64,000 nucleotides of DNA from positions 30,128-94,127 of the forward strand of contig NZ_BJVK01000006.1 of NCBI RefSeq assembly GCF_007989105.1. The letters are read 5' to 3'. Below, piece by piece: positions 35,360 to 44,596 of the stretch (position 1 is the stretch's first letter; each line of letters begins with the position of its first letter). A model generated the notes under the pieces. That model was not told the DNA's origin. It did not search any database and saw only the letters and a program-made list of their open reading frames with translations. The stretch comes from Lentilactobacillus kefiri (GTDB lineage Bacteria; Bacillota; Bacilli; Lactobacillales; Lactobacillaceae). The translations under genes were made by a program, and so were the position numbers.

Positions 35360-35848
35360 ATGCAATGTCCTCATTGCGGATATAACGGCTCAAAGGTTGT
35401 TGACAGCCGGCCTACAGATGATGGTCGGGTGATCAGACGACGAAGAGAGTGTGAACACTGCGGTTTTCGATTTACAACGTTTGAACGGGTGGAAGTCACC
35501 CCATTGTTGGTTGTAAAGAAAAATGGTAACCGTGAAGAATTCAACAGAGAAAAATTATTAAAAGGAATTGTCAGATCTGCCGAAAAACGACCGGTTTCAA
35601 TGGATGCGATTACCAATTTGGTTGATCGGGTTGAAAATAAGCTCCGATCACTTGGCGAAAATGAGGTTTCCAGCCAGCAGATTGGTGAATATGTGATGGA
35701 GGATCTGGTTAATTTGGATGAAATTGCCTATATCAGATTTGCCAGTGTCTATCGCCAATTTAAGGATATGTCGGTCTTTTATAAAGAGCTGAAAGAAATT
35801 ATGGAAAAGGATAAGAAAAAGCATCAGGATAACTCGGAGGGAAAATAA
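35360..35848 (+). CDS. nrdR: Transcriptional repressor NrdR
   Basis: A 162-residue repressor of ribonucleotide reductase genes. The zinc ribbon CPHCG...CEHCG (residues 2-34) binds DNA; an ATP-cone domain follows (about 47-137; [18 protein letters not shown]-like helix). It senses ATP/dATP and represses nrd genes at NrdR boxes. The ATG at 35360 is chosen, with GAGGTG 6 bases ahead; a GTG at 35351 overlaps that site. It touches dnaB (TAAATG). No nrd gene lies in this window. Confidence 0.95.
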   Translation: MQCPHCGYNGSKVVDSRPTDDGRVIRRRRECEHCGFRFTTFERVEVTPLLVVKKNGNREEFNREKLLKGIVRSAEKRPVSMDAITNLVDRVENKLRSLGENEVSSQQIGEYVMEDLVNLDEIAYIRFASVYRQFKDMSVFYKELKEIMEKDKKKHQDNSEGK

Positions 35849-37240
35849 ATGTTGAATTCCCTGGATAAGTTGACGCCTGATACCAAATATTTAGTTATTA
35901 ATGCCCATATCAATCGAAGCTTGGATCATAGTGTCCTTACCAATTTGTATCAACCAATTATTGGTGAAAAAGCAATCGCATTATACAATTTGTTGTGGTC
36001 GATGAGTTTGGACGATCATAATCAATTGGTCCTTCATAAACATTATGAGATTCAAAGTATGCTCAACTGTAAGATTGAAAATCTGGTTGCCATCAGAAAG
36101 CAACTGGAAGCTGTTAAGTTGATTAACACCTTAATTTCAACCGAAAAGAAGGATGTTTTGATCTATTCGCTGAATCTGCCTTTATCAGCAGAACAGTTTT
36201 TGCGAACGGATATTTTGTCGATTATTTTATTAGGCAAGGTTGGAAATGAGACGTATCAGCAGATTGTTGATCGTTTGGTTGCCCCAACTCCCAATTTGGG
36301 AGAAACAACCGATGTTTCCGCCAAGTTGTTGGATTTGTTTAATGTTCCGCAAAACCTGGTTAAAACAATTCCAGGTGCGGTTAACGAGGCTAAACAAAAA
36401 GTGGTGCGGGCAAATGCCAGTGTCGATAAAAGCGATTTTGAGCCTGACAGTCAACACTTTGACTTCCGGCTTCTCTTGAGTATGCTTGAAAATTCCTACG
36501 TGGATGTGAATAGTGTGAAGGCTGCCCGAGATCTCATTATGTCCGAGCACCTGCTCTATGGCATTGATGAAATTCAGATGGCCAAACTGATTCAAAAGGC
36601 AACCAACCTGAGCACCAATGAACTCAATCAGCCCCAGTTAAAGGCGATTATTGCCGATAGCTTTAATAAGCATCAGGCGGACACGATTGACCATCAACCA
36701 GTGTCATCAGAGCCCGATCAGTCAACTTCGAAATCCGCAAATAATGCTACCGAGCAGTTGATCTCAATTAGTAAAGAATTGGCTCCGGTTGCCTTCCTTG
36801 AACAAATCAAAAAGCAAAAACACGGGATTGTTACCAGTGGTGAACAGCGGACGTTGTCGGAACTGGTCAATCTCCGGGTCTTGCCAAATGAAGTCATTAA
36901 TATTTTGATTTACTATTTGCTAGTCGAGGAGAATCGTTCAACGCTGAATAAAAATCTGATGTCGACAATCGCCGATGACTGGTCACAGCACAACATTGTT
37001 GATGCCGAAAAAGCCATTGCCGAAATTAAGCAACGACCCGTCATGCTTAAAAAGAAGGCCGAACAACGAGCTGCCAAATACAAGCAGCGAAAAGTTAATG
37101 TTAAAGAGACCTTGCCTGATTGGGCAAAGGATGACCAGAATTCGAAACCAGCAGCAAAAACGAATAATCAGTTAACTGAAGCTCAGAAAAAGCAGCTCAA
37201 AGAACAGCTTGATAAATTAAAAAAGCCCGGAAGTAGGTGA
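35849..37240 (+). CDS. dnaB: DnaB-type replication initiation/helicase loading protein
   Basis: A 463-residue protein of the Bacillus DnaB (DnaD-like) family, not the replicative helicase. It has two helical DnaD-like modules (about 1-260 and 310-460) and a basic C-terminal tail rich in lysine and glutamine (EAQKKQLKEQLDKLKK). It remodels DNA and recruits DnaI with the helicase at the origin. The stop of nrdR and the ATG are adjacent, and dnaI follows at once, as in Bacillus. The family diverges widely, so support comes mainly from helical content and order. Confidence 0.88.
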   Translation: MLNSLDKLTPDTKYLVINAHINRSLDHSVLTNLYQPIIGEKAIALYNLLWSMSLDDHNQLVLHKHYEIQSMLNCKIENLVAIRKQLEAVKLINTLISTEKKDVLIYSLNLPLSAEQFLRTDILSIILLGKVGNETYQQIVDRLVAPTPNLGETTDVSAKLLDLFNVPQNLVKTIPGAVNEAKQKVVRANASVDKSDFEPDSQHFDFRLLLSMLENSYVDVNSVKAARDLIMSEHLLYGIDEIQMAKLIQKATNLSTNELNQPQLKAIIADSFNKHQADTIDHQPVSSEPDQSTSKSANNATEQLISISKELAPVAFLEQIKKQKHGIVTSGEQRTLSELVNLRVLPNEVINILIYYLLVEENRSTLNKNLMSTIADDWSQHNIVDAEKAIAEIKQRPVMLKKKAEQRAAKYKQRKVNVKETLPDWAKDDQNSKPAAKTNNQLTEAQKKQLKEQLDKLKKPGSR

Positions 37241-37245
37241 AATAA

Positions 37246-38205
37246 ATGGAAAAAGTAAGTGACTTTGTTAAAAAGTTAATGGAAGATCGTCGATTCAAAG
37301 GCGGCAACGTCAGCCAAGGATTCACCAAGATTATTAACCAAATCAAGAATGATCCCGAAATTGCCAAATTTTTAAATGATCATCGAGATGAATTGGCTGA
37401 CGACGCAGTGGACAGATCCGCCGCCAAACTCTACGAATACGTCAATGTTAAAAATCAGATCAAAGAAAAGAAAAAGTCTTTTGCTCCAGGATACCTGCCA
37501 CAGTTGGTGATTAACGACCACCTGATTGACATTTCATATACTGCTTCTCCTGAAGTCATTGAAAAGCAGCGTAATCAATCACTGGCACGTCGCATTCGGA
37601 CAGTTTCGATGCCAAAAGATATCAAAAATGCCAGAATTGCGGAATTTGACGGTGCTGATCCGGCTAATCCGGATCCCGATCGCTTTACCGCACTTTCAAT
37701 GGCTCTGAATTTTATTGACCAAATGAAAGCAAATCCCAAGACATTTCATCCCGGCTTGTACATATACGGCCCCTTTGGTGTCGGCAAAACGTATCTGACA
37801 GGTGCAATCGCCAACGAACTTGCTGATAATAATATTCAGACAACGATGGTTCATTTCCCCAGCTTTGCCGTGGAGATGAAATCTGCAATTACCGATAACA
37901 CCGTAACTGAAAAAATTGATGTAATTAAGAAGTCGCCAGTCTTGATGATTGACGATATCGGAGCAGATTCGATGTCTTCATGGGTCCGTGATGAAGTCCT
38001 TGGAGTTATCTTGGAGTATCGGATGCAGCAACAATTACCGACATTCTTTACATCAAACTTTTCAATGGCTCAACTTGAACAGGAACATTTGCGGATTAAT
38101 CAAAAAGGTGACGACGAACCCTTGAAAGCCAAGCGATTGATGCAGCGGATCAAATTCCTGTCACGTGAAGTTGAGATGACTGGAAAGAATCGTCGGCCAG
38201 TTTAA
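37246..38205 (+). CDS. dnaI: Primosomal protein DnaI (helicase loader)
   Basis: A 319-residue AAA+ helicase loader. The N-terminal helical domain (about 1-130) binds the replicative helicase. The ATPase has Walker A GPFGVGKTYLTG (about 174-185), Walker B VLMIDDIGAD and sensor-1 region PTFFTSNFS. It cooperates with the DnaB-type protein encoded just upstream to load the helicase ring. AGTAGGTG gives the start. The thrS promoter begins 14 bases after its stop, with no clear terminator in between. Confidence 0.95.
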   Translation: MEKVSDFVKKLMEDRRFKGGNVSQGFTKIINQIKNDPEIAKFLNDHRDELADDAVDRSAAKLYEYVNVKNQIKEKKKSFAPGYLPQLVINDHLIDISYTASPEVIEKQRNQSLARRIRTVSMPKDIKNARIAEFDGADPANPDPDRFTALSMALNFIDQMKANPKTFHPGLYIYGPFGVGKTYLTGAIANELADNNIQTTMVHFPSFAVEMKSAITDNTVTEKIDVIKKSPVLMIDDIGADSMSSWVRDEVLGVILEYRMQQQLPTFFTSNFSMAQLEQEHLRINQKGDDEPLKAKRLMQRIKFLSREVEMTGKNRRPV

Positions 38206-38218
38206 TTTGCAAATTTAA

Positions 38219-38247
38219 TTGACATTTTTAAAGGGCAACTCTATACT
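38219..38247 (+). promoter_or_regulatory. Promoter of the thrS T-box transcript
   Basis: -35 TTGACA (38219-38224), 17-base spacer, -10 TATACT (38242-38247). Near-consensus; the start would be about 38254. Confidence 0.85.
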
Positions 38248-38253
38248 AAATTC

Positions 38254-38502
38254 AATGAATCAAAGAGACATGATAATTACTTCTCATCACAGGGAGAATG
38301 GTTCTAGCCTGGAAGACCATTTGTTTAGAAATTAATTATTACCACTCTTTGGAATGGATTGCGGATAATGCTTTCCCGGTCGGTACCGTTAGCAGCCACT
38401 TGAGAGCTTTTTGGATATTTGTATCCAAAAATCCAATTTGGGTGGAACCGCGCTAATTGCGTCCCTGATATGCTGTAAAAGTATATCAGGGACTTTTTTT
38501 GT
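38254..38502 (+). promoter_or_regulatory. T-box riboswitch controlling thrS (specifier ACC)
   Basis: The T-box core GGTGGAACCGCG is at 38441-38452. The downstream terminator has an 11-base stem, GTCCCTGATAT (38461-38471) with ATATCAGGGAC (38483-38493), and seven T. The foot of Stem I pairs CAAAGAG with CTCTTTG, and the trinucleotide next to the 3' strand is ACC (38341-38343) followed by A, a threonine codon. This fills the 330-base gap between dnaI and thrS. Confidence 0.92.
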
Positions 38503-38537
38503 GGCTCCAATTAAAATAAAAAAAGGAAGTAGGAAAT

Positions 38538-40481
38538 ATGTCAAAACTTTCGTTTGAATTTCCAGATGGCAGTGTTAAACAATTTGACGATGGTGTTACC
38601 TCAGAAGATATCGCCAAGTCAATTGCGGTTAGTTTAGGTAAAAAGGCCGTTGCAGCAAAATTAGACGGCAAACTTGTAAATAACGACGAACCTTTACATA
38701 AAGGCGGAAAGATTGAAATCATCACCTCTGACAGCAAAGATGGTTTGAGCGTTTTGCGTGCAACCGCAGCTCAAATCTTGAAGATGGCAATTGCCAAAGA
38801 GTTTAACAATATTCACTTTGGTGAAAGTGATGCCGATGAAGATGGATTCTTTGTTGATACCGACAAGCCTGACACCCAAATCAGTGTTGATCAATTGGAA
38901 GGCCTTAGCCAGTCAATGCATAAGATCATCAAGAAGGACCTGCCAATTAAGGTTGTTTTCCTGAGTGCCGATGAAGCAGCTAAAGTTGCCGGCGACGACC
39001 CATACCAAAAAGAATTGGTTAAGGAAAATGAAGTTGACGGCAAGGTTAAGTTCTTTGAAATTGACGACTTCAAGTCAATCGCAGAAGGTGCCGTATTACC
39101 ATCAACCGGTAAAGTTAAGATCTTCAAATTACTTTCAGTTGCCGGTGCATACTGGCAGGGTAAGTCATCCAATCCAATGCTGCAAAGAATTTATGCAACA
39201 GCATTTAACAAGCAAAAAGAATTGGATGCCGACCTTGAAAAGCGTAAAGAAGCTCATGAACGTGATCACCGTGTAATTGGTAACGAACTTGATTTGTTCT
39301 TCGTTGATCCTAAAGTTGGTGCCGGACTTCCTTACTGGATGCCAAATGGTGCAACTATCAGAAGAACGATTGAACGTTACATCGTTGACAAGGAAGTTGC
39401 CAATGGTTACCAACACGTTTACACACCTGTCCTTGCCAACCTTGATCTGTACAAGCAGTCAGGTCACTGGGCACATTATCGTGAAGACATGTTCCCACCA
39501 ATGGACATGGGCGATGGCGAAATGCTTGAATTACGTCCAATGAACTGTCCTAGTCATATTCAAATTTACAACCACCACATTCGTTCATACCGTGAATTGC
39601 CACTTCGGATCGCTGAACTTGGTATGATGCACCGTTACGAAAAATCAGGTGCTTTGTCAGGACTTCAACGTGTTCGTGAAATGACATTGAATGATGGTCA
39701 CACATTTGTTGCCCTTGATCAAATTCAAGAAGAATTCAAGAAGATCCTTAATTTGATGGTTGATGTATACCACGATTTTGATATCAGTGATTACACTTTC
39801 CGTTTGAGTTATCGTGATCCTGCCAATACTGAAAAGTACTTCGACGATGATGAAATGTGGACCAAGGCTCAAACAATGCTTAAAGGTGCCATGGATGAAA
39901 TGGGCTTGAAGTATACCGAAGCTGAAGGTGAAGCTGCCTTCTACGGTCCAAAGCTTGATGTTCAAACAAAGACTGCCCTTGGTAACGAAGAAACATTGTC
40001 AACCATCCAGTTGGACTTCATGCTCCCAGAACGATTCGACCTTCATTATATTGGTGAAGATGGTAAACAACATCGTCCAGTTATGATTCACCGTGGCTTG
40101 GTTTCAACTATGGAACGATTTGTTGCCTACCTGACTGAAATCTATAAAGGTGCATTCCCAACATGGTTGGCTCCACACCAAGTTAAGATTATTCCTGTCA
40201 GCCAAGATAAGCATCTTGATTACGCAAAGAAGATCAATGAACAACTTCGCGCATTGAAGATTCGTTCATCTGTTGATACCCGTGCTGAAAAGATGGGTTA
40301 CTTAATCCGTGATGCTCAAACTCACAAGATTCCATACACATTGGTTGTTGGTGACGAAGAAGTTAATGGCAACAGTGTTTCAGTTCGTAAGTATGGTGAA
40401 AAGGATACCCAATCCAAGTCAGTTCCAGACTTTATTGACGAAGTTTCAAAGGATATTGCTTCATATTCACGTGAAGAGTAA
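38538..40481 (+). CDS. thrS: Threonine--tRNA ligase
   Basis: A 647-residue class II synthetase. The order is a TGS domain (about 1-63), an editing/SAD domain (about 70-225), the catalytic core (about 240-535) and an anticodon domain (about 540-640). Zinc and substrate residues lie in [12 protein letters not shown] and the matching histidines in [15 protein letters not shown]. Motif 2 is [18 protein letters not shown]. The enzyme charges tRNA-Thr. AAAGGAAGTAGG precedes the ATG. The gene stands alone behind the T-box, and infC has its own promoter. Confidence 0.97.
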   Translation: MSKLSFEFPDGSVKQFDDGVTSEDIAKSIAVSLGKKAVAAKLDGKLVNNDEPLHKGGKIEIITSDSKDGLSVLRATAAQILKMAIAKEFNNIHFGESDADEDGFFVDTDKPDTQISVDQLEGLSQSMHKIIKKDLPIKVVFLSADEAAKVAGDDPYQKELVKENEVDGKVKFFEIDDFKSIAEGAVLPSTGKVKIFKLLSVAGAYWQGKSSNPMLQRIYATAFNKQKELDADLEKRKEAHERDHRVIGNELDLFFVDPKVGAGLPYWMPNGATIRRTIERYIVDKEVANGYQHVYTPVLANLDLYKQSGHWAHYREDMFPPMDMGDGEMLELRPMNCPSHIQIYNHHIRSYRELPLRIAELGMMHRYEKSGALSGLQRVREMTLNDGHTFVALDQIQEEFKKILNLMVDVYHDFDISDYTFRLSYRDPANTEKYFDDDEMWTKAQTMLKGAMDEMGLKYTEAEGEAAFYGPKLDVQTKTALGNEETLSTIQLDFMLPERFDLHYIGEDGKQHRPVMIHRGLVSTMERFVAYLTEIYKGAFPTWLAPHQVKIIPVSQDKHLDYAKKINEQLRALKIRSSVDTRAEKMGYLIRDAQTHKIPYTLVVGDEEVNGNSVSVRKYGEKDTQSKSVPDFIDEVSKDIASYSREE

Positions 40482-40515
40482 TCACCATTGGATGACCGGT
40501 TCAATGATTCACTGT

Positions 40516-40544
40516 TTGACACATTAGTGATTAGATGATATTAT
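40516..40544 (+). promoter_or_regulatory. Promoter of the infC operon
   Basis: -35 TTGACA (40516-40521), 17-base spacer, -10 TATTAT (40539-40544). The start would be about 40551. Confidence 0.8.
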
Positions 40545-40550
40545 TTAATA

Positions 40551-40697
40551 GTTGTTCAAATGAAAGCAGGAGCTACCCGCTTCTCGCCTGAGTAAATTTC
40601 TAAGTTTGCTGGGCATGATATCGAGTAAGAACTTGATCGTTCAAGTTCTTTAATTGAGAGCGGGCGCAAATCTGTGTCCGCTCTCTTTCTGCTTTTT
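40551..40697 (+). promoter_or_regulatory. L20-type leader (autoregulatory) of infC-rpmI-rplT with terminator
   Basis: A leader of about 145 bases. It holds a perfect hairpin (AAGAACTTGA/TCAAGTTCTT, 40627-40650), then a terminator-like stem GAGAGCGGGCGCA with TGTGTCCGCTCTC (40656-40685) and T-rich tail CTTTCTGCTTTTT. In Firmicutes, L20 protein binds the infC leader and promotes termination. The position and structure fit that model; the exact binding fold cannot be shown by eye. Confidence 0.75.
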
Positions 40698-40721
40698 CAA
40701 ATTATTCGGAGGTGAAGTACC

Positions 40722-41243
40722 ATAGCAAAAGATATGATGGTTAATGATGGAATCCGTGCTCGTGAGGTTCGTTTGATTGGTGCTAATGGTGATCAACTTG
40801 GAGTTAAGTCTAAGTCACAAGCGCTTCAGTTAGCTGAAGACGCTGATTTGGATCTTGTCTTGGTTGCACCGAAAGCCAAACCACCAGTTGCAAAGATTCT
40901 TGATTACGGGAAGTATCGTTTTGAAATGCAAAAGAAGGAACGTGAATCCCGTAAGAAACAAAAAGTCATCAGTGTCAAGGAAGTCCGATTAAGCCCAACA
41001 ATTGATGTTAACGATTTTAACACCAAGTTGAAGAATGCCAAGAAGTTCTTGGCAAAGGGTGAAAAAGTTCGTGTATCAATTCGATTTAAGGGACGTGCCA
41101 TTACCCATAAGGATATTGGTCGAAAAGTTCTTGACCGAATGGCTGCTGAAACGGCTGATGTTGCTGCCGTTACTCAACATCCCAAGATGGACGGAAGAAG
41201 CATGTTCTTAATGCTTTCACCAAAAGATCCAGATAAAAAATAA
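40722..41243 (+). CDS. infC: Translation initiation factor IF-3 with an apparent AUA start
   Basis: A 173-residue IF-3. The N-domain starts with (fMet)[19 protein letters not shown] and the linker [17 protein letters not shown] leads to the C-domain ([25 protein letters not shown]). IF-3 checks the start codon and stops early joining of subunits. GGAGG (40708-40712) lies 9 bases before ATA (40722), but 21 bases before the first ATG (40734). A TGA at 40713 blocks longer frames. So AUA is the likely start, echoing the rare AUU/AUC starts by which IF-3 limits its own synthesis. Confidence 0.93.
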   Translation: MAKDMMVNDGIRAREVRLIGANGDQLGVKSKSQALQLAEDADLDLVLVAPKAKPPVAKILDYGKYRFEMQKKERESRKKQKVISVKEVRLSPTIDVNDFNTKLKNAKKFLAKGEKVRVSIRFKGRAITHKDIGRKVLDRMAAETADVAAVTQHPKMDGRSMFLMLSPKDPDKK

Positions 41244-41276
41244 TAGTTGTTAAATACTTGAGGAGGATTTTTACCA

Positions 41277-41474
41277 ATGCCTAAACAAAAAACAAACCGT
41301 GCTGCAGCAAAACGTTTCAAGAGAACTGCCAACGGTGGATTTAAGAGTGCCAATGCTTACACAAGTCACCGTTTCCACGGTAAGACAAAGAAGCAACGTC
41401 GCCAACTTCGTGGTACTAGTATGATGGACAAAACTAACATCAAGACTTACAGAAAATTATTGCCACATCTATAA
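41277..41474 (+). CDS. rpmI: 50S ribosomal protein L35
   Basis: A 65-residue, lysine/arginine-rich protein starting MPKQKTNRAAAKRFK, with the typical end TYRKLLPHL. It belongs to the large subunit near the L20 region. AGGAGG lies 8-9 bases before the ATG. It is the second gene of infC-rpmI-rplT and shares leader control. Length and ends match the family exactly. Confidence 0.97.
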   Translation: MPKQKTNRAAAKRFKRTANGGFKSANAYTSHRFHGKTKKQRRQLRGTSMMDKTNIKTYRKLLPHL

Positions 41475-41525
41475 AATCAACTATACATTCAGTTATTACT
41501 TTTCAAAATATAGGAGGAATTCAAA

Positions 41526-41882
41526 ATGCCACGAGTAAAAGGTGGAACAGTCACACATGCACGTCGTAAGCGTGTTTTAAAATTAGCTAAGGGTTATCGC
41601 GGTGGAAAGTCTCGTTTATTCAAGACTGCCAAAGATCAAGTAATGAAGTCACAGGTTTATGCATTCCGTGACCGTCGTAACAACAAAGGTAACTTCCGTA
41701 AGATCTGGATCGCTCGTATCAACGCTGCTGCTCGTCTTAATGACCTCAGCTACAGCCAATTTATGCACGGTTTAAAGCTTGCCAACATCGACATGAACCG
41801 TAAAATGCTTGCTGATTTAGCTGTTAATGATGCAGATGCTTTCAAAGCACTTACTGACGAAGCTAAAAAAGTACTTAAGTAA
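41526..41882 (+). CDS. rplT: 50S ribosomal protein L20
   Basis: A 118-residue basic protein starting [19 protein letters not shown] and containing [18 protein letters not shown]. It binds 23S rRNA early in assembly and, in Firmicutes, its own infC leader to reduce operon expression. AGGAGG precedes the ATG. It ends the operon; a terminator follows. Confidence 0.97.
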   Translation: MPRVKGGTVTHARRKRVLKLAKGYRGGKSRLFKTAKDQVMKSQVYAFRDRRNNKGNFRKIWIARINAAARLNDLSYSQFMHGLKLANIDMNRKMLADLAVNDADAFKALTDEAKKVLK

Positions 41883-41900
41883 TTTTGATGTGCTAAAATG

Positions 41901-41933
41901 ACTTTCACCGATAGTTTGGTGGAAGTTTTTTTA
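41901..41933 (+). terminator. Terminator of the infC operon
   Basis: Nine-base stem ACTTTCACC (41901-41909) with GGTGGAAGT (41918-41926), one G-U pair, followed by T run. Confidence 0.85.
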
Positions 41934-41963
41934 AATAAATTAACTATATTTAAGGAGCGACAT

Positions 41964-42479
41964 ATGTTGTCTCGATTTAAACCAACTTGGATGATTGGAG
42001 ATATTTATACAATTTCTCCTCAGTTCCTGTTGGATCATAATATCAACTGTGTTCTAACCGATTTAGATAATACTTTGGTGCCTTGGAATTCCAAGAAGGG
42101 TTCTGACGCACTGCATAAATGGTTATCGGAAAACAAAAAATATGGCATTAAAGTCATTGTTGTTTCCAATAACAGTCACAAGCGGATTCAAAAGGCAGTT
42201 CAAGATTATCAACTGCCTTTTGTCCCTCGGGCAATGAAACCACTAACGATTGGTATTCGTCACGCGTTAAAGGAATTTAATCTGCAGAAGCGCAACACGG
42301 TTATGATTGGCGATCAGTTAATGACCGACGTTGTAGCGGCTAATAGTTGCGGCATGCGCAGCATTCTTGTTAAACCACTCGTTCGTGATGATGCATGGAA
42401 TACCATGATCAATCGTTACTTTGAAAAAATTGTCTGGAATAAATTATCGAAAAAATATCCAGATTTACATTGGAAATAG
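41964..42479 (+). CDS. yqeG: YqeG family HAD IIIA-type phosphatase
   Basis: A 171-residue HAD phosphatase. The nucleophile motif DLDNTLVPW (about 34-42) includes the two catalytic aspartates; motif II is VVSNNSH and motif IV MIGDQLMTDV. The substrate is not established; relatives act on phosphatidylglycerol phosphate in some organisms. The ATG at 41964 has TTAAGGAG before it; the longer open frame to 41898 crosses the infC-operon terminator. It heads the yqeG-yqeH-yhbY-nadD-yqeK-rsfS-yqeM run. Confidence 0.88.
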   Translation: MLSRFKPTWMIGDIYTISPQFLLDHNINCVLTDLDNTLVPWNSKKGSDALHKWLSENKKYGIKVIVVSNNSHKRIQKAVQDYQLPFVPRAMKPLTIGIRHALKEFNLQKRNTVMIGDQLMTDVVAANSCGMRSILVKPLVRDDAWNTMINRYFEKIVWNKLSKKYPDLHWK

Positions 42480-42487
42480 GAGAAATT

Positions 42488-43624
42488 ATGGCAAATAATG
42501 AAGTTGTTGTTGACGGTGAAGTCGTTCATTGTGTCGGCTGTGGTGCAGCAGTCCAAACGACAGATAAAGATGCACTGGGGTATACGCCCGCATCTGCTTT
42601 AAAAAAAGGATTGGAAAATGGAGAAGTCTATTGTCAGCGTTGCTTCCGACTTCGGCACTATAATGAAATTGCTCCCGTCAGTTTATCAGATGATGACTTC
42701 TTAAAGCTGTTAACAAGTATTTCCGATACCGACTCGTTAATTGTTTATGTGGTTGATATCTTTGATGTTAATGGAAGTATGATTCCTGGATTGCATCGAT
42801 TTGTTGGAAACAATCCAGTCCTTTTAGTCGGAAATAAGCTGGATATCCTGCCTAAAGCTTTGAAGAAAAACAAAGTGAAGGATTGGCTTCGTCAACAAGC
42901 CAACGCAGCAGGTATCCGACCAATTGACGTTGAATTGATTTCGGCAAAGACCAATTATGATATTGATCAGTTGTTGGATAAAATTGAAAAATTACGTAAA
43001 GGCAAAGATGTCTATGTTGTCGGTGTTACCAATGTCGGTAAGTCAACGTTGATCAATTCAATTGTTCGTCAATCAACCGGTATTAAAGAATTAATTACAA
43101 CATCAAGATTTCCCGGAACAACCTTGGACCGAATTGATATTCCTTTAAAGGATGGTCGCAATCTTGTCGACACCCCAGGAATCATTCAACCGGAACAAAT
43201 GGCACATCATTTAACTGGTAAAGAGTTGAACCTTGTGACACCTCAAAAGACAATCAAGCCAAAAGGGTATCAGTTAAACCCTGGCCAGACGTTGTTTTTT
43301 GCCGGAGTTGCCCGCTTTGATTACAATGCTGGTGACAAACGTCACGGTTTTACGGTTTATGCGGAGAATAATTTATTTATTCATCGGACAAAGTTGGAAA
43401 ATGCTGACGACTTTTATGCCAGTCATGTTGGCTCGTTCTTAACACCGCCAACTGAAGACCAAAAAGCTGATTTTCCACCATTGGAACCTCATGAATTCAA
43501 ATCGACTGAGAAGAGTGATTTGGTCATTGAGGGTCTTGGATGGGTGACAATTCCTGCTGATGTCTCCGTAACTGGTTGGGCTCCAAAAGGCGTTTCAGTT
43601 TTGATGCGTCCTGCAATGATTTAA
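42488..43624 (+). CDS. yqeH: Circularly permuted GTPase YqeH
   Basis: A 378-residue ribosome-assembly GTPase. It has an N-terminal zinc finger (CVGCG near 14-18 and CQRCF near 50-54). GTPase motifs occur in permuted order: G4 NKLD (about 117-120) and G5 SAK come before the P-loop GVTNVGKSTLINS (about 179-191) and G3 DTPG. It acts in 30S maturation. AGGAG lies 5 bases before the ATG at 42488; the longer frame to 42470 overlaps yqeG. It is followed by the RNA-binding YhbY gene. Confidence 0.95.
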   Translation: MANNEVVVDGEVVHCVGCGAAVQTTDKDALGYTPASALKKGLENGEVYCQRCFRLRHYNEIAPVSLSDDDFLKLLTSISDTDSLIVYVVDIFDVNGSMIPGLHRFVGNNPVLLVGNKLDILPKALKKNKVKDWLRQQANAAGIRPIDVELISAKTNYDIDQLLDKIEKLRKGKDVYVVGVTNVGKSTLINSIVRQSTGIKELITTSRFPGTTLDRIDIPLKDGRNLVDTPGIIQPEQMAHHLTGKELNLVTPQKTIKPKGYQLNPGQTLFFAGVARFDYNAGDKRHGFTVYAENNLFIHRTKLENADDFYASHVGSFLTPPTEDQKADFPPLEPHEFKSTEKSDLVIEGLGWVTIPADVSVTGWAPKGVSVLMRPAMI

Positions 43625-43639
43625 AATAAAGAGGTATTT

Positions 43640-43951
43640 ATGAAATTAACCGGAAAACAAAAACGTTTTTTAAGAGCAAGTGCTAACCGCATGCGGCCAA
43701 TTTTCGAAGTCGGCAAAAACGGCCTTTCTTCAGTTTGGCTGGATGAGATTCAAAAAGCGCTTGATACCAGAGAACTTATCAAAATTAATGTGCTTCAGAA
43801 TTCAGCTGCTACTGTTGATGACATTAAAGACTATATTGAGTCGAAAAGCGATGTCACTGTTGTTCAAACGATTGGTAAGACGCTGGTATTGTTCAAACCA
43901 TCCAAAGACACAAATAATCAAAAATTATCCAATGAAGTTTTTGCAATTTAG
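43640..43951 (+). CDS. yhbY: CRM-domain RNA-binding protein YhbY/YqeI
   Basis: A 103-residue CRM (YhbY) domain protein. MKLTGKQKRFLRASANRMRP is the typical basic start, followed by the GKNGLSSVWLDEI loop (GxxG RNA-binding region). It binds pre-50S particles. GAGG precedes the ATG. It lies 15 bases after yqeH and 12 before nadD in a ribosome-assembly operon. Confidence 0.93.
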   Translation: MKLTGKQKRFLRASANRMRPIFEVGKNGLSSVWLDEIQKALDTRELIKINVLQNSAATVDDIKDYIESKSDVTVVQTIGKTLVLFKPSKDTNNQKLSNEVFAI

Positions 43952-43963
43952 AGGTAATTCGGT

Positions 43964-44596
43964 ATGTCGAACGTTCTGAATAATGTTGAAACATTAACAC
44001 AAGCCAAAACGATTAAACAAAAAAAGGGTAGGCGGATTGGGATTCTTGGCGGTACCTTTAATCCTATTCACAATGGCCATCTAATTATCGCTGAACAGGT
44101 TTTAGACCAACTGGGACTGGATAAAGTTTGCTTTATGCCAGATGCAAATCCGCCACATGTTGACAGGAAATTTGCGATTGATGCGAAAGATCGGGTTGCC
44201 ATGATTAATGGGGCTATTCGTGATAATCCCAAGTTTGCGATTGAGATGACAGAGATCATGCGAGGCGGTGTCAGTTATTCTTATGACACGATGAAACAAT
44301 TAACCCAGCAGCACCCTGAAAATCATTACTACTTTATCATCGGTGGCGATATGGTTAACTATTTGCCTAAGTGGTACCGGATAGATGATTTAGTGAAGCT
44401 GGTTTCGTTTGTTGGCGTTAAACGCGATGGCTACACACCGGCTTCCAAATATCCCGTTATCTGGGTTGATGTCCCATTTATCGACATTTCGTCATCACTT
44501 ATTCGTTCTAAAATCCGACAACATCAATCAATCAAATATTTGGTACCATCTTCTGTAGAACGTTATATAAAGGAGAACCATTTATATGAAAAATGA
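43964..44596 (+). CDS. nadD: Nicotinate-nucleotide adenylyltransferase
   Basis: A 210-residue NaMN adenylyltransferase, making deamido-NAD. The nucleotide-binding motif GGTFNPIHNGHL is at about 29-40 and the second signature is DISSSLIRSKIR (ISSTxIR type). A short N-terminal extension (about 1-24) precedes the fold. It overlaps yqeK by 11 bases. AGAGGT precedes the ATG. In this operon it links NAD synthesis with ribosome assembly genes, as is usual in Firmicutes. Confidence 0.96.
   Translation: MSNVLNNVETLTQAKTIKQKKGRRIGILGGTFNPIHNGHLIIAEQVLDQLGLDKVCFMPDANPPHVDRKFAIDAKDRVAMINGAIRDNPKFAIEMTEIMRGGVSYSYDTMKQLTQQHPENHYYFIIGGDMVNYLPKWYRIDDLVKLVSFVGVKRDGYTPASKYPVIWVDVPFIDISSSLIRSKIRQHQSIKYLVPSSVERYIKENHLYEK

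Noticed and set aside
41898..41963. Earlier start for YqeG
   Set aside because: It crosses the infC-operon terminator hairpin and lacks a ribosome binding site; the ATG at 41964 has AAGGAG.
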